A DNA stretch of 36,122 nucleotides from Pseudomonadota bacterium. Lineage in GTDB: Bacteria; Pseudomonadota; Gammaproteobacteria; Burkholderiales; Burkholderiaceae_C. The notes beneath the pieces were generated by a model. It worked only from the letters and a program-made list of their open reading frames with translations, searched no databases and was not told the DNA's origin. Below, in pieces: positions 1-7,929 of the stretch. The translations under genes were made by a program, and so were the position numbers. Position 1 is the first letter of the stretch. The number at the start of each line of letters is the position of its first letter. The stretch covers positions 1 through 36,122 of the forward strand of contig JAFECU010000270.1 of the NCBI GenBank assembly GCA_018242005.1, given 5' to 3'.

Positions 1-1
1 C

Positions 2-1381
2 ACCAGCAACCCGCGCAATGTGATTGCCGCCGCGCTGCTGGCGCGCAACGCCCGACGCCTGGGCCTTGCGCGCAAGCCCTGGGTCAAGACCTCGCTCGCG
101 CCCGGCTCCAAGGCCGTGGAGCTGTACCTGAAGGAAGCGAACCTGCTGGGCGACCTGGAGGCGCTGGGTTTCGGCATCGTCGGCTTTGCCTGCACCACCT
201 GCAACGGCATGAGCGGCGCGCTCGACCCCAAGATCCAGCAGGAGATCATCGAGCGCGACCTCTACGCCACGGCCGTGCTCTCGGGCAACCGCAACTTCGA
301 CGGGCGTATCCACCCCTATGCAAGCCAGGCCTTCCTCGCCTCGCCGCCGCTGGTGGTGGCCTATGCGATCGCGGGCACGGTGCGCTTTGACATCGAAAAC
401 GACGTGCTGGCCGTCGTGGATGGCCAGGAAATCCGCCTCAAGGACCTCTGGCCCAGCGATGAGGAGATCGACGCCATCGTCGCAAAAGCCGTCAAGCCCG
501 AGCAGTTCCGCGCCGTGTACGAGCCCATGTTCGCCATCCGCAGGGACGACGGTGACAAGGCGGCGCCGCAGTACGACTGGCGCCCCATGTCCACCTACAT
601 CCGCCGCCCGCCGTACTGGGACACGGAAGGCGTGGGCGCGCTCGCCGCCTTCCCGCGCACGAATCAAGGTATGCGCGCGCTGGCCCTGTTGGGCGACAAC
701 ATCACCACCGACCACCTCTCGCCCTCCAACGCCATCCTGGCGAGCAGCGCGGCGGGCGAATACCTGGCGAAGATGGGCTTGAGCGAGGAGGACTTCAACT
801 CCTACGCCACGCACCGCGGCGACCACCTCACCGCCATGCGCGCCACCTTTGCCAACCCGCAGCTGGTCAACGAGATGGCCGTGGTCGATGGCCAGGTGAA
901 GAAGGGTTCGCTCGCGCGCATCGAGCCCGAGGGCCGGGTGGTGCGCATGTGGGAGGCCATCGAGACCTATCTTGCGCGCCGCCAGCCGCTCATCATCATC
1001 GCCGGTGCCGACTACGGCCAGGGCTCGAGCCGCGACTGGGCCGCCAAGGGCGTGCGCCTGGCGGGCGTGGAGACCGTGGTGGCCGAGGGCTTCGAGCGCA
1101 TCCACCGCACCAACCTGATCGGCATGGGCGTGCTGCCGCTGGAGTTCAAACCCGGCACCACGCGCCTGACGCTCAAGCTCGACGGCACCGAAACCTACGA
1201 TGTGCAAGGGGCGCTGGAGCCGCGTGCCGACCTCACGCTGGTCATCCACCGCAAAAGCGGCCAGACCGAGCGCGTGCCCGTGACCTGCCGCCTGGACACG
1301 GCCGAGGAAGTCTCGGTGTACGAGGCCGGCGGCGTGCTGCAGCGCTTTGCGCAGGATTTTTTGGCATCCAATCGGGCTTGA
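2..1381 (+). CDS. acnD: Fe/S-dependent 2-methylisocitrate dehydratase AcnD, 5' truncated
   Basis: This is the C-terminal part (about 459 residues) of an aconitase-family protein; the reading frame is already open at base 2 and continues upstream. The first visible residues, TSNPRNVIAAALLARNA, follow the first cluster cysteine in this family. The other two cluster cysteines are in GFACTTCNGMSGALDP, and the CTTCNGMSG form is typical of AcnD rather than AcnA or AcnB. Further family signatures are DNITTDHLSPSNAI and the swivel-domain segment GADYGQGSSRDWAAKG. AcnD dehydrates 2-methylcitrate in the cytoplasmic 2-methylcitrate cycle for propionate and is known to need PrpF, which is the next gene. 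Full-length AcnD is about 860 residues, so roughly half is missing at the window edge. The stop is TGA at 1379. A GC-rich palindromic spacer separates it from prpF. Confidence is high because both sequence and neighbour agree. Confidence 0.95.
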   Translation, partial: TSNPRNVIAAALLARNARRLGLARKPWVKTSLAPGSKAVELYLKEANLLGDLEALGFGIVGFACTTCNGMSGALDPKIQQEIIERDLYATAVLSGNRNFDGRIHPYASQAFLASPPLVVAYAIAGTVRFDIENDVLAVVDGQEIRLKDLWPSDEEIDAIVAKAVKPEQFRAVYEPMFAIRRDDGDKAAPQYDWRPMSTYIRRPPYWDTEGVGALAAFPRTNQGMRALALLGDNITTDHLSPSNAILASSAAGEYLAKMGLSEEDFNSYATHRGDHLTAMRATFANPQLVNEMAVVDGQVKKGSLARIEPEGRVVRMWEAIETYLARRQPLIIIAGADYGQGSSRDWAAKGVRLAGVETVVAEGFERIHRTNLIGMGVLPLEFKPGTTRLTLKLDGTETYDVQGALEPRADLTLVIHRKSGQTERVPVTCRLDTAEEVSVYEAGGVLQRFAQDFLASNRA

Positions 1382-1390
1382 ACTCTTGTG

Positions 1391-1512
1391 CATTCACCCC
1401 CTCCCCCTCTGGGGGAGGGTTGGGGTGGGGGCCAACCGCGCTGCGCGTTTCAGCCAGGCTCTGTGGCCTGCCGCCCCCATCCCAGCCTTCCCCCGGAAGG
1501 GGAAGGTGCAAG
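1391..1512. repeat. GC-rich nested palindrome between acnD and prpF
   Basis: The 150-base acnD-prpF spacer is almost entirely inverted-repeat sequence. CCCTCCCCC (1399-1407) pairs with GGGGGAGGG (1411-1419) around the loop TCT, and CCTTCCCC (1486-1493) pairs with GGGGAAGG (1499-1506). In addition the segment 1417-1432 can pair with about 1472-1487 at roughly 13 of 16 positions, so the two small hairpins sit on a larger stem. It looks like a dispersed intergenic repeat rather than a terminator, because no T-run follows. It could lower read-through from acnD into prpF or protect RNA ends; that is inference. Confidence 0.6.
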
Positions 1513-1534
1513 AACAGATAGAAAGCTCGCTGAT

Positions 1535-2719
1535 ATGACACTACATCCTCCCCAGATCCGCATCCCCGCCACCTATATGCGCGGCGGCACCAGCAAGGGC
1601 GTGTTCTTCCGCCTGGCCGACCTGCCCGCTGCCGCGCAACAGCCCGGCCCGGCGCGCGACAAGCTGCTGCAGCGCGTCATCGGCAGCCCCGACCCCTATG
1701 GCGCACAGATCGACGGCATGGGCGGGGCCACGTCGAGCACCAGCAAATGCGTGATCCTCTCCAAGAGCACGCGCGCCGGGCATGACGTGGACTACCTCTA
1801 CGGCCAGGTGTCCATCGACAAGGACCTCGTGGACTGGAGCGGCAACTGCGGCAACCTCTCCACCGCCGCCGGGGCGTTTGCCCTCCACGCCGGCCTGGTC
1901 GATGCCAGCCGCATCCCGAGCGACGGCGTGTGCGTGGTGCGCATCTGGCAGGCCAACATCGGCAAGACCATCATCGCCCACGTGCCCGTGTCGGGCGGCC
2001 AGGTGCAGGAAACCGGCGACTTCGAGCTCGACGGCGTGACCTTTCCGGCCGCAGAGATCGTGCTGGAGTTTCTTGATCCGTCGGAGGAAGGCGAAGATGG
2101 CGGTGCGCTATTCCCTACAGGAAATCTGGTCGATGACCTGGAGGTGCCGGGCGTTGGTACTTTCAAGGCCACGATGATCAGCGCGGGCATTCCCACCGTG
2201 TTCGTCAACGCTCTTGATATCGGCTACCAGGGCACGGAGCTGCGCGAGGACATCAACGGCGACCCGGCGCAGCTGGCGCGCTTTGAGCAAATCCGCGTGG
2301 CGGGCGCGCTGCGCATGGGCCTGATCCAGACCCCCGAGGAGGCTGCTACGCGCCAGCACACGCCAAAAATCGCCTTCGTCAGCCCGCCCCGGGACTACAC
2401 CGCCGCCAGCGGCAAGACCATTGCGGCGGCGGATGTGGATCTGCTGGTGCGCGCCCTGTCCATGGGCAAGCTGCACCACGCCATGATGGGCACGGCCGCC
2501 GTGGCCATTGGCACGGCGGCGGCCATTCCCGGCACGCTGGTGAACCTGGCGGCCGGTGGTGGCGAACGCGCGGCGGTGCGCTTTGGCCACCCCTCGGGCC
2601 TGCTACGCGTGGGTGCCGAGGCGAAACAGGAAAACGGCCAGTGGACCGTCACCAAGGCCGTGATGAGCCGCAGCGCGCGTATCCTCATGGAAGGCTGGAT
2701 TCGGGTGCCATCCCCCTGA
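1535..2719 (+). CDS. prpF: 2-methylaconitate cis-trans isomerase PrpF
   Basis: A 394-residue PrpF-family protein, the usual length for the family (about 395). PrpF isomerises 2-methylaconitate during AcnD-dependent turnover of 2-methylcitrate in the cytoplasm. Recognisable segments are RIPATYMRGGTSKGVFF near the N-terminus, QIDGMGGATSSTSKCVIL, DWSGNCGNLS with the conserved active-site cysteine, EDGGALFPTGNLVDDL, and PGVGTFKATMISAGIPTVF. The ATG at 1535 is chosen because family homology begins right after it; the frame is open further upstream through the palindromic spacer, but that part has no homology. No clear Shine-Dalgarno site is visible. The last codons and the TGA stop (2717-2719) lie inside the left edge of a dispersed repeat (2711-2820), so the extreme C-terminus RVPSP may come from that repeat. 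Confidence 0.95.
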   Translation: MTLHPPQIRIPATYMRGGTSKGVFFRLADLPAAAQQPGPARDKLLQRVIGSPDPYGAQIDGMGGATSSTSKCVILSKSTRAGHDVDYLYGQVSIDKDLVDWSGNCGNLSTAAGAFALHAGLVDASRIPSDGVCVVRIWQANIGKTIIAHVPVSGGQVQETGDFELDGVTFPAAEIVLEFLDPSEEGEDGGALFPTGNLVDDLEVPGVGTFKATMISAGIPTVFVNALDIGYQGTELREDINGDPAQLARFEQIRVAGALRMGLIQTPEEAATRQHTPKIAFVSPPRDYTAASGKTIAAADVDLLVRALSMGKLHHAMMGTAAVAIGTAAAIPGTLVNLAAGGGERAAVRFGHPSGLLRVGAEAKQENGQWTVTKAVMSRSARILMEGWIRVPSP

Positions 2720-2820
2720 GCGACTTCGTCGCTTCCCCCTTCTCTCACGCTGCGCGTGGGAAGGGGGACGCTAGCTCAGCGCAGCGGGGCGGCCCTCGCC
2801 TGGGCCGCGCCGGTTTCAAC
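2711..2820. repeat. Dispersed hairpin repeat, family 2, copy 1
   Basis: Starts with CCCCCTGAG, then a small hairpin AGCGAC-TTC-GTCGCT, then TCCCCCTTCTCTC, an inner stem CACGC/GCGTG, and GGAAGGGGGA, which closes the outer stem. A GC-rich tail ends at GCGCCGGTTT. The same order of parts, with different but still complementary stems, is found at 12742-12860. It overlaps the prpF stop codon and fills most of the prpF to lyase spacer. Confidence 0.8.
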
Positions 2821-2853
2821 CAATGCGCGCATCAATCAATAAGGAAGCATGTG

Positions 2854-3714
2854 ATGAACACCAAGCAGCAACTCAAGCAACTCGTCGAGGCCCGCAACGG
2901 CCTGCTCGTTCCGGGCGCATTCAACGCACTGTCGGCCAAGGTCATCGCCGACCTGGGCTTCAAGGCCATCTACGTCACCGGCGCGGGCGTGACCAATATG
3001 TGGTTCGGCATGCCCGACCAGGGCTTCATGGGCCTGGCCGAGATCGCCGACCACACGGCGCGCATCCGCGACGCGGTGGACGTGCCGCTCATCGTCGATG
3101 CCGACACGGGCTTTGGCAACGCGCTCAACGTCTATCACACGGTGCGCACGCTCGAGCGCGCCGGGGCCGACTGCATCCAGCTCGAAGACCAGGTGGCGCC
3201 CAAGCGCTGCGGCCACTTCAGCGGCAAGGAGGTGATTTCCACCGAGGAGGCGGTGAGCAAGATCCGCGCCGCCGTCGATGCGCGGCGCGACAGCGATTTC
3301 CTCATCATGGCGCGCACCGACGCCGCCGCCACGCACGGCTTCGAGGCCGCCGTGGAGCGCGCGCAGCGCTTCGCCGAGGCGGGTGCGGACATCCTCTTCG
3401 TCGAAGCCGTGACCAAGCCTGAGGAAGTGCGCGCGCTGCCGCAGCGCCTGGCCAAACCCCAGCTCATGAACATGGTGATCGGCGGCAAGACGCCGATCTT
3501 CAACGCCGAGCAGCTGGGTGAGCTGGGCTTTGGCATCGTGCTCTACGCCAACGCCGCGCTGCAGGGTGCGGTGATGGGCATGCAAAAGGCGCTGACCACG
3601 CTGCGCGACGCGAAGGAAGTGCAGGAATCGAGCGGCCTGGTGACGCCATTTGCCGAGCGCCAGCGCCTCGTCAGCAAGCATGAATGGGATGCGCTGGAGA
3701 AGCGCTACACCTGA
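2854..3714 (+). CDS. Isocitrate lyase/PEP mutase superfamily protein (methylisocitrate lyase or 2,3-dimethylmalate lyase type)
   Basis: A 286-residue beta/alpha-barrel lyase. The catalytic loop KRCGH, with the nucleophilic-loop cysteine used by methylisocitrate and isocitrate lyases, is present in QLEDQVAPKRCGHFSGKEV. The metal-binding strand VDADTGFGN and the MARTDA motif are also intact. The start is ATG 2854, preceded by AAGGAAG (2841-2847); GTG 2851 is an in-frame alternative. Its position just after acnD-prpF suggests a role in the 2-methylcitrate cycle, splitting 2-methylisocitrate to pyruvate and succinate (PrpB). However, the fold is shared with 2,3-dimethylmalate lyase and oxaloacetate decarboxylases, and in related bacteria prpB normally precedes prpC upstream of acnD. 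This may therefore be a second, divergent copy, so no symbol is given. Confidence 0.85.
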   Translation: MNTKQQLKQLVEARNGLLVPGAFNALSAKVIADLGFKAIYVTGAGVTNMWFGMPDQGFMGLAEIADHTARIRDAVDVPLIVDADTGFGNALNVYHTVRTLERAGADCIQLEDQVAPKRCGHFSGKEVISTEEAVSKIRAAVDARRDSDFLIMARTDAAATHGFEAAVERAQRFAEAGADILFVEAVTKPEEVRALPQRLAKPQLMNMVIGGKTPIFNAEQLGELGFGIVLYANAALQGAVMGMQKALTTLRDAKEVQESSGLVTPFAERQRLVSKHEWDALEKRYT

Positions 3715-4109
3715 TTTGCTTCTGTAGTGATAGCTGCCTGCGCAGAGCTGTAGCGGGTTGGCTCAACTAAATCCTGCAAATAGTCTGTCTGCAGGTCCGC
3801 CTCGCCCGAGCCCAGGTGGATTGGCCTCGGGATGCCCTGCGGCCCCAGGGGCACGGCCACCACGTCCATCTTGGCCGCATCTTCCTGCGCCAGCCAGCGC
3901 GGCAGCGCCGCCAGGCCGCGGCTGCTCGCGACCATCTGCAGCATGATGTCCGTCGTCTCAATGGTCTTGTGCTGCAGCGGCGCGACGCCCGCGGGCAGGA
4001 GGAACCGGGTGTAGATGGCAACCCTGTCGGTGGCCCCGGGGTCGGTGATGGGCACCGCCTGCGCCAGCCGCTGCGGCCGGCGGACATGGGCGCTGCCCGC
4101 AAGCGCATG
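3705..4109 (-). pseudogene. Remnant of a LysR-type (MetR-like) transcriptional regulator
   Basis: On the minus strand, about 115 codons from 4109 down to 3765 match the C-terminal half of the effector-binding domain of MetR-like LysR regulators. The order is HALAGSAHVRRPQRLAQAV, then IYTRFLLPAGVAPLQHKTIETT, MLQMVASSRGLAALPRWL, VPLGPQGIPRPIHLG, and finally DYLQDLVE. The winged-helix DNA-binding domain and the first part of the effector domain are absent. The open frame continues upstream to 4217 but shows nothing LysR-like. The last residues, down to the stop at 3705, are encoded by repeat copy G. MetR activates methionine-synthesis genes in gamma- and betaproteobacteria, but no metE or metH is nearby. 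I read this as a truncated, non-functional gene left by deletion. The rest of the 3715-4353 gap (4110-4300) holds nothing I recognise. Confidence 0.75.
3718..3777 (+). repeat. Intragenic/intergenic 26-bp-module element, copy G
   Basis: The 26-base module is at 3718-3743 (GCTTC, eight bases, TAG, CTGCCTGCGC), with a tail to about 3777. It begins three bases after the stop codon of the preceding lyase gene. On the other strand it supplies the last codons of the decayed MetR-like reading frame, whose homology stops at about 3765. The module aligns without gaps to copies A-F in this window. Confidence 0.6.
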
Positions 4110-4303
4110 GGCACTATCATCAAGACTGCCGATGTCACGCTCGATTGAGGCGGCTGGCCGGCCCCGATGCAATTCGGGCGCAGGCGCCTGTCGGCCCGTC
4201 GATTTCTGCGGCACCACGCCCGCTATCGCCCCGGCAGTGGCTGCTTGCAGCGCGCCGGATGCCCGCCGGCGGCCGGGCGTTCAGGCTGTGCATGTAACCC
4301 ATT

Positions 4304-4332
4304 TTGTGCAAAAATAGAAACCCGATTACATA
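4304..4332 (+). promoter_or_regulatory. Weak candidate promoter for pyk
   Basis: TTGTGC (4304-4309) and TACATA (4327-4332) are separated by exactly 17 bases and lie in the only AT-rich stretch before pyk. Each hexamer matches its consensus at only three positions, so this is a tentative call. A start near 4339 would leave a very short leader containing GAAAGAGA, a fair ribosome-binding site for ATG 4354. Confidence 0.3.
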
Positions 4333-4353
4333 CAACGGACTCACGAAAGAGAC

Positions 4354-5796
4354 ATGACCATGCGAAGCCGCCGCGCCACCAAAATCGTCGCCACCCTGGG
4401 CCCCGCCTCCAGCGACCCGCTGCTGCTGGAGCAGATGATCGCCGCGGGAGTGAATGTGGTGCGCCTGAACTTCAGCCACGGCAAGGCACGCGACCATGTG
4501 GAGCGTGCCGCCCGGGTGCGCGAGGCGGCGCAGCGCGCCGGGCGCGAGGTGGCCATCATGGCCGACCTGCAGGGCCCCAAGATCCGTGTGGGCAAGTTTG
4601 CCGAGGGTCGCGTGATCCTGGAGGTGGGGCAGCCCTTCGTCCTCGATGCCTCGCGCACGGAGCCCGGCGACCTGCAGGGCGTAGGCCTCGACTACAAGGA
4701 GCTGCCGCGCGACGTGAAGGCCGGCGACATTCTGTTGCTCAACGATGGCCTGATCGTGCTGACCGTGAACGCCGTACGCGGCGAGGCCGTGCACACCACG
4801 GTCAAGCTCGGCGGCGAGCTGTCCAACAACAAGGGCATCAACAAGCAGGGCGGGGGCCTCACGGCGCCTGCGCTCACGGCCAAGGACATGGAAGACATCA
4901 AGACCGCGATGAGCTTTCAGGCCGACTACGTGGCCGTGAGCTTCCCGAAGAACGCCACCGACATGGAGATGGCGCGCCAGCTGTGCAACGTGGCGGCGGC
5001 CGATTTCCGCCACAAACCGGGGCTGATTGCAAAAATCGAGCGCGCCGAGGCCATCCCGCGGCTGGAGGAAATCCTGCGCGTCTCCGACGGCATCATGGTC
5101 GCGCGCGGCGACCTGGCCGTGGAGGTGGGAAATGCCGCCGTGCCCGCGCTGCAAAAGAAGATGATCCGCATGGCGCGCGAGATGGACAAGGTTGTCATCA
5201 CCGCCACGCAGATGATGGAGAGCATGATCACCAACCCCGTGCCCACGCGCGCCGAGGTCAGCGACGTGGCCAATGCCGTGCTCGACGGCACCGATGCCGT
5301 GATGCTCAGCGCCGAGACCGCAGCCGGCAAGTACCCGCTGGAGACGGTGCAGGAGATGGCCAAGATCTGCGCCGCCGCGGAGGCCGCCGAGGACCCGGAC
5401 CGCGACGCCGACTTCGACGGCGAGACCGCGGGCCGCATCGACCAGTCCGTGGCCATGGGCGCGCTGTTCACGGCTCACCACCTGGGCGCCAAGGCCATCG
5501 TGGCCATGACCGACAGCGGCTCCACGGCCCTGTGGATGAGCCGCCACCGCATCCACATTCCGATCTACGCGCTCACGCCCAAGGTGACTACGCAGCGGCG
5601 CATGGCCATGTTCCGCAACGTGCGCCCCCTGCTCATGGACACCAGCGCGGACCGCGTCACGGCGCTGGCCCAGGCCGAGAACCACTTGAAGGCGCGCAAC
5701 ATCGTGCAGCAGGGCGACCTGTACGTGATCACCTGCGGCGAGCCCATGGGCGCGCCGGGTGGCACGAACATGCTCAAGATCTGCCGGGTGCAGTAG
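4354..5796 (+). CDS. pyk: Pyruvate kinase
   Basis: A 480-residue pyruvate kinase, of normal bacterial length, which converts phosphoenolpyruvate and ADP to pyruvate and ATP as the last step of glycolysis. The N-terminal barrel starts with [24 protein letters not shown] and [10 protein letters not shown] (substrate and nucleotide contacts). [11 protein letters not shown] is the B-domain entry. The active-site helix signature is [16 protein letters not shown], followed by [15 protein letters not shown] and [11 protein letters not shown]. The C-terminal effector domain ends at [11 protein letters not shown] 4354 is favoured; ATG 4360 is two codons inside. An intrinsic-terminator-like hairpin (5884-5916) follows, before the aldolase gene, so the two glycolytic genes are adjacent but probably not simply co-transcribed. 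Confidence 0.97.
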   Translation: MTMRSRRATKIVATLGPASSDPLLLEQMIAAGVNVVRLNFSHGKARDHVERAARVREAAQRAGREVAIMADLQGPKIRVGKFAEGRVILEVGQPFVLDASRTEPGDLQGVGLDYKELPRDVKAGDILLLNDGLIVLTVNAVRGEAVHTTVKLGGELSNNKGINKQGGGLTAPALTAKDMEDIKTAMSFQADYVAVSFPKNATDMEMARQLCNVAAADFRHKPGLIAKIERAEAIPRLEEILRVSDGIMVARGDLAVEVGNAAVPALQKKMIRMAREMDKVVITATQMMESMITNPVPTRAEVSDVANAVLDGTDAVMLSAETAAGKYPLETVQEMAKICAAAEAAEDPDRDADFDGETAGRIDQSVAMGALFTAHHLGAKAIVAMTDSGSTALWMSRHRIHIPIYALTPKVTTQRRMAMFRNVRPLLMDTSADRVTALAQAENHLKARNIVQQGDLYVITCGEPMGAPGGTNMLKICRVQ

Positions 5797-5877
5797 GGTC
5801 TGGCGGTCATGGCGCGGTCCTGCCCGGATGGCCCGGCAGGGCGGTGGGCGATCGCGGGGGCGATGCTGGCGGGTGGG

Positions 5878-5883
5878 TAGAAT
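5878..5883 (+). promoter_or_regulatory. Candidate -10 box for the aldolase gene
   Basis: TAGAAT in the context GGGTAGAATCGG, a -10 hexamer matching five of six consensus positions. I see no acceptable -35 at 16-18 bases upstream. The same TAGAATCGG string occurs before leuS (3450-3455 of the 30-kb block, i.e. 33450-33455), which supports it as a real promoter element. A start about seven bases downstream would fall inside the hairpin at 5884-5909. Confidence 0.4.
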
Positions 5884-5916
5884 CGGCGGTTACCAAGCGG
5901 TTACCGCCGCGTTTTT
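5884..5916 (+). terminator. Terminator-like hairpin between pyk and the aldolase gene
   Basis: CGGCGGTTACC (5884-5894) pairs with GGTTACCGCCG (5899-5909) at 10 of 11 positions around the loop AAGC, followed two bases later by five T residues (5912-5916). It has the form of an intrinsic terminator for pyk, but it also lies immediately after the TAGAAT box, so it could sit at the 5' end of the aldolase mRNA. Confidence 0.6.
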
Positions 5917-5942
5917 CCCAACCTTCGAACGGACCCACCACC

Positions 5943-7007
5943 ATGCCTCTCGTCTCGATGCGCGAACTGCTCGACCATGCCGCCGACAACGGCTATGGCA
6001 TTCCCGCCTTCAACGTGAACAATCTGGAGCAGGTGCAGGCCGTGATGGCCGCCGCCGATGAGGTGGGGGCGCCCGTCATCCTGCAAGCCAGCGCCGGCGC
6101 ACGCAAATACGCGGGCGAGAGCTTCATCAAGTACCTGATTGCCGCCGCCGCCGAGGCTTACCCGCATATCCCGCTGGTCATGCACCAGGACCACGGCACT
6201 TCGCCCGCCGTCTGCCAGGGTGCCCTGCACCTGGGCTTTGGCTCGGTGATGATGGATGGCAGCCTCAAGGAAGACGGCAAGACGCCGGCCGACTTCGACT
6301 ACAACGTGGGCGTGACGCGCCAGGTGGTCGAGATGGCGCACAGGGTTGGTGCCACGGTCGAGGGCGAGCTCGGCTGCCTGGGCAGCCTGGAGACCGGTGA
6401 GGCCGGGGAAGAAGATGGCATTGGCGCGGCCGGCAAGCTCAGCCACGCCCAGATGCTGACCGACCCCGAGGAGGCCGCGCAGTTCGTGAAGGCCACGCAG
6501 CTCGACGCGCTGGCGATTGCCATCGGCACGAGCCATGGTGCCTACAAGTTCACGCGTCCGCCCACGGGCGACGTGCTGGCCATCTCGCGCGTCAAGGAAA
6601 TCCACGCCCGCATTCCCAACACCCATCTGGTGATGCATGGCTCGTCTTCCGTGCCGCAGGACCTGCTGGACATCATCAACCAGTTCGGCGGCAAGATGAA
6701 GCAGACCTACGGCGTGCCGGTCAAGGAGATCCAGGAAGCCATCAAGCATGGCGTGCGCAAAATCAACATCGACACCGACATCCGCATGGCGATGACCGGT
6801 GCGGTACGCAAATTCCAGGCCGAGAACCCCGACAAGTTCGACATGCGCGAATGGATGAAACCCGCACGCGAGGCCGCCAAGGCAATCTGCAAGCAGCGCT
6901 ACCTTGAATTCGGTTGCGAAGGCCAGGCCGCCAAGATCAAGGGCCTGCCCCTGGCCGACATGGCGGCACGCTATGCCGCCGGTGCGCTGCGCCAAGTCGT
7001 GAACTGA
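5943..7007 (+). CDS. fba: Class II fructose-1,6-bisphosphate aldolase
   Basis: A 354-residue zinc-dependent aldolase that interconverts fructose 1,6-bisphosphate with dihydroxyacetone phosphate and glyceraldehyde 3-phosphate in the cytoplasm. The start [27 protein letters not shown] is the family N-terminus. The metal-binding and catalytic segment is [10 protein letters not shown], followed by [10 protein letters not shown]. Phosphate-binding loops are in [21 protein letters not shown] and [14 protein letters not shown]. Length and features match the Calvin-cycle-like subgroup (about 350 residues) common in betaproteobacteria. ATG 5943 is the first methionine of the homologous region; the frame is open for a long way upstream in an anti-pyk frame without homology. 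A strong terminator follows at 7057-7082. Confidence 0.96.
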   Translation: MPLVSMRELLDHAADNGYGIPAFNVNNLEQVQAVMAAADEVGAPVILQASAGARKYAGESFIKYLIAAAAEAYPHIPLVMHQDHGTSPAVCQGALHLGFGSVMMDGSLKEDGKTPADFDYNVGVTRQVVEMAHRVGATVEGELGCLGSLETGEAGEEDGIGAAGKLSHAQMLTDPEEAAQFVKATQLDALAIAIGTSHGAYKFTRPPTGDVLAISRVKEIHARIPNTHLVMHGSSSVPQDLLDIINQFGGKMKQTYGVPVKEIQEAIKHGVRKINIDTDIRMAMTGAVRKFQAENPDKFDMREWMKPAREAAKAICKQRYLEFGCEGQAAKIKGLPLADMAARYAAGALRQVVN

Positions 7008-7056
7008 CGCCAATTCCCCCGGAAGCTGCCCGTAATTTGCGCGGGAAGACGATCTT

Positions 7057-7082
7057 CGGCAGCCATCGTGCTGCCGTTTTCT
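7057..7082 (+). terminator. Intrinsic terminator after the aldolase gene
   Basis: CGGCAGC (7057-7063) pairs perfectly with GCTGCCG (7070-7076) around the loop CATCGT and is followed directly by TTTTCTTT. It lies 50 bases after the stop codon and closes the pyk-aldolase block. Confidence 0.85.
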
Positions 7083-7160
7083 TTGGTTACGGCGCTGCAT
7101 CATGTAAGCTCATGGTCAGCATGAGCCACGCACGCTGCATGCAGGAACCCTTTTGCCTTC

Positions 7161-7877
7161 ATGAGTTTGATGATTACGACAATTCGGCGCCTGCTGCCCT
7201 GCGCCCTGGTGGTGCTGGCGGCCTGTGCACCGCTCAGCCCCGAGCCGCACTATCCCGTGGGCCGCGCGCGCCTTGCCCTGCCCCCTGGCGCCTGGCAAGA
7301 CCTAGGCGTCGCCGACGAGGCCGTTGCCACCTTGCCCGCGCCCGTGGGCCGCATTGCGCTTCAGACCCGCGCCGTGGCCCTGCGCGGCGCGCAGCAGCAA
7401 TTGCTGGCCGTGCTGCGCGTGCAGACCAATCGCGACAACTACCCCCGCGAGTCCGTGTACTGGCCCGGTGATTGCCCGCGCCAGACGGGCGTGCTGGTGG
7501 AGGACGCCACTCGCGGCAGCCCGGTGCGCGTGGACTGCCTGCGCCTCAAGCGCTGGGCAGGCAGTGCGCAATGGCTGGAGAAAAGCGAACCCGATTTCGC
7601 GCAATGGCTGGAGCAGCACAAGCTGGCGCTGGACAAACCCTATTCCTACCTGAGCTACCGCTACGCCAGCACGGGCGGAGCCCTGGTGCAGGTCGATGCC
7701 CTGGTGGACCAGCGGCTGCTGACCCCACGCGTGCGCAACAACGAGGAATTTTTGCTGGCAGGCCGGCCCGCGCTGCAATGGGGCCACGACCTGAGACAGG
7801 CCGTGCGCGTGAGCACCGGCATGATGGACGGTTACCTGGCCATTCCGCCCTTCCCGATGGCTCCACCGGTCCCATAG
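7161..7877 (+). CDS. Putative lipoprotein of unknown function
   Basis: A 238-residue protein that I do not recognise. It begins with a short basic segment and a hydrophobic stretch, [21 protein letters not shown], ending in a good lipobox (LAAC, cysteine 22), so it is probably lipid-anchored in the periplasm. The mature part has no obvious domain; it contains two further cysteines (GDCPRQ and VDCLRL) that could form a disulfide, and a proline-rich end [11 protein letters not shown]. Two starts are possible: ATG 7161 with AGGAA thirteen bases upstream, or ATG 7170 with no good site. It stands alone between the aldolase terminator and pntA, 52 bases ahead of pntA. Confidence 0.75.
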   Translation: MSLMITTIRRLLPCALVVLAACAPLSPEPHYPVGRARLALPPGAWQDLGVADEAVATLPAPVGRIALQTRAVALRGAQQQLLAVLRVQTNRDNYPRESVYWPGDCPRQTGVLVEDATRGSPVRVDCLRLKRWAGSAQWLEKSEPDFAQWLEQHKLALDKPYSYLSYRYASTGGALVQVDALVDQRLLTPRVRNNEEFLLAGRPALQWGHDLRQAVRVSTGMMDGYLAIPPFPMAPPVP

Positions 7878-7929
7878 CGGATCGCAATGGTGGCATGGCA
7901 TAACGATCACTAAACTCGAGGAGACCCTC

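Noticed and set aside
1397-1506. CRISPR-like or tandem repeat structure between acnD and prpF
   Set aside because: The parts are inverted, not direct, repeats and there are no spacers.
4222-4255. GCTATC...GGCTGCTTGCAGCGC upstream of pyk as an element copy
   Set aside because: The spacing between the GCTAT and the CTGC/GCGC parts does not fit any other copy.
4167-5942. Long upstream extension of the aldolase frame across pyk
   Set aside because: It overlaps pyk in another frame, encodes Arg/Ala-rich low-complexity sequence, and family homology starts exactly at ATG 5943.
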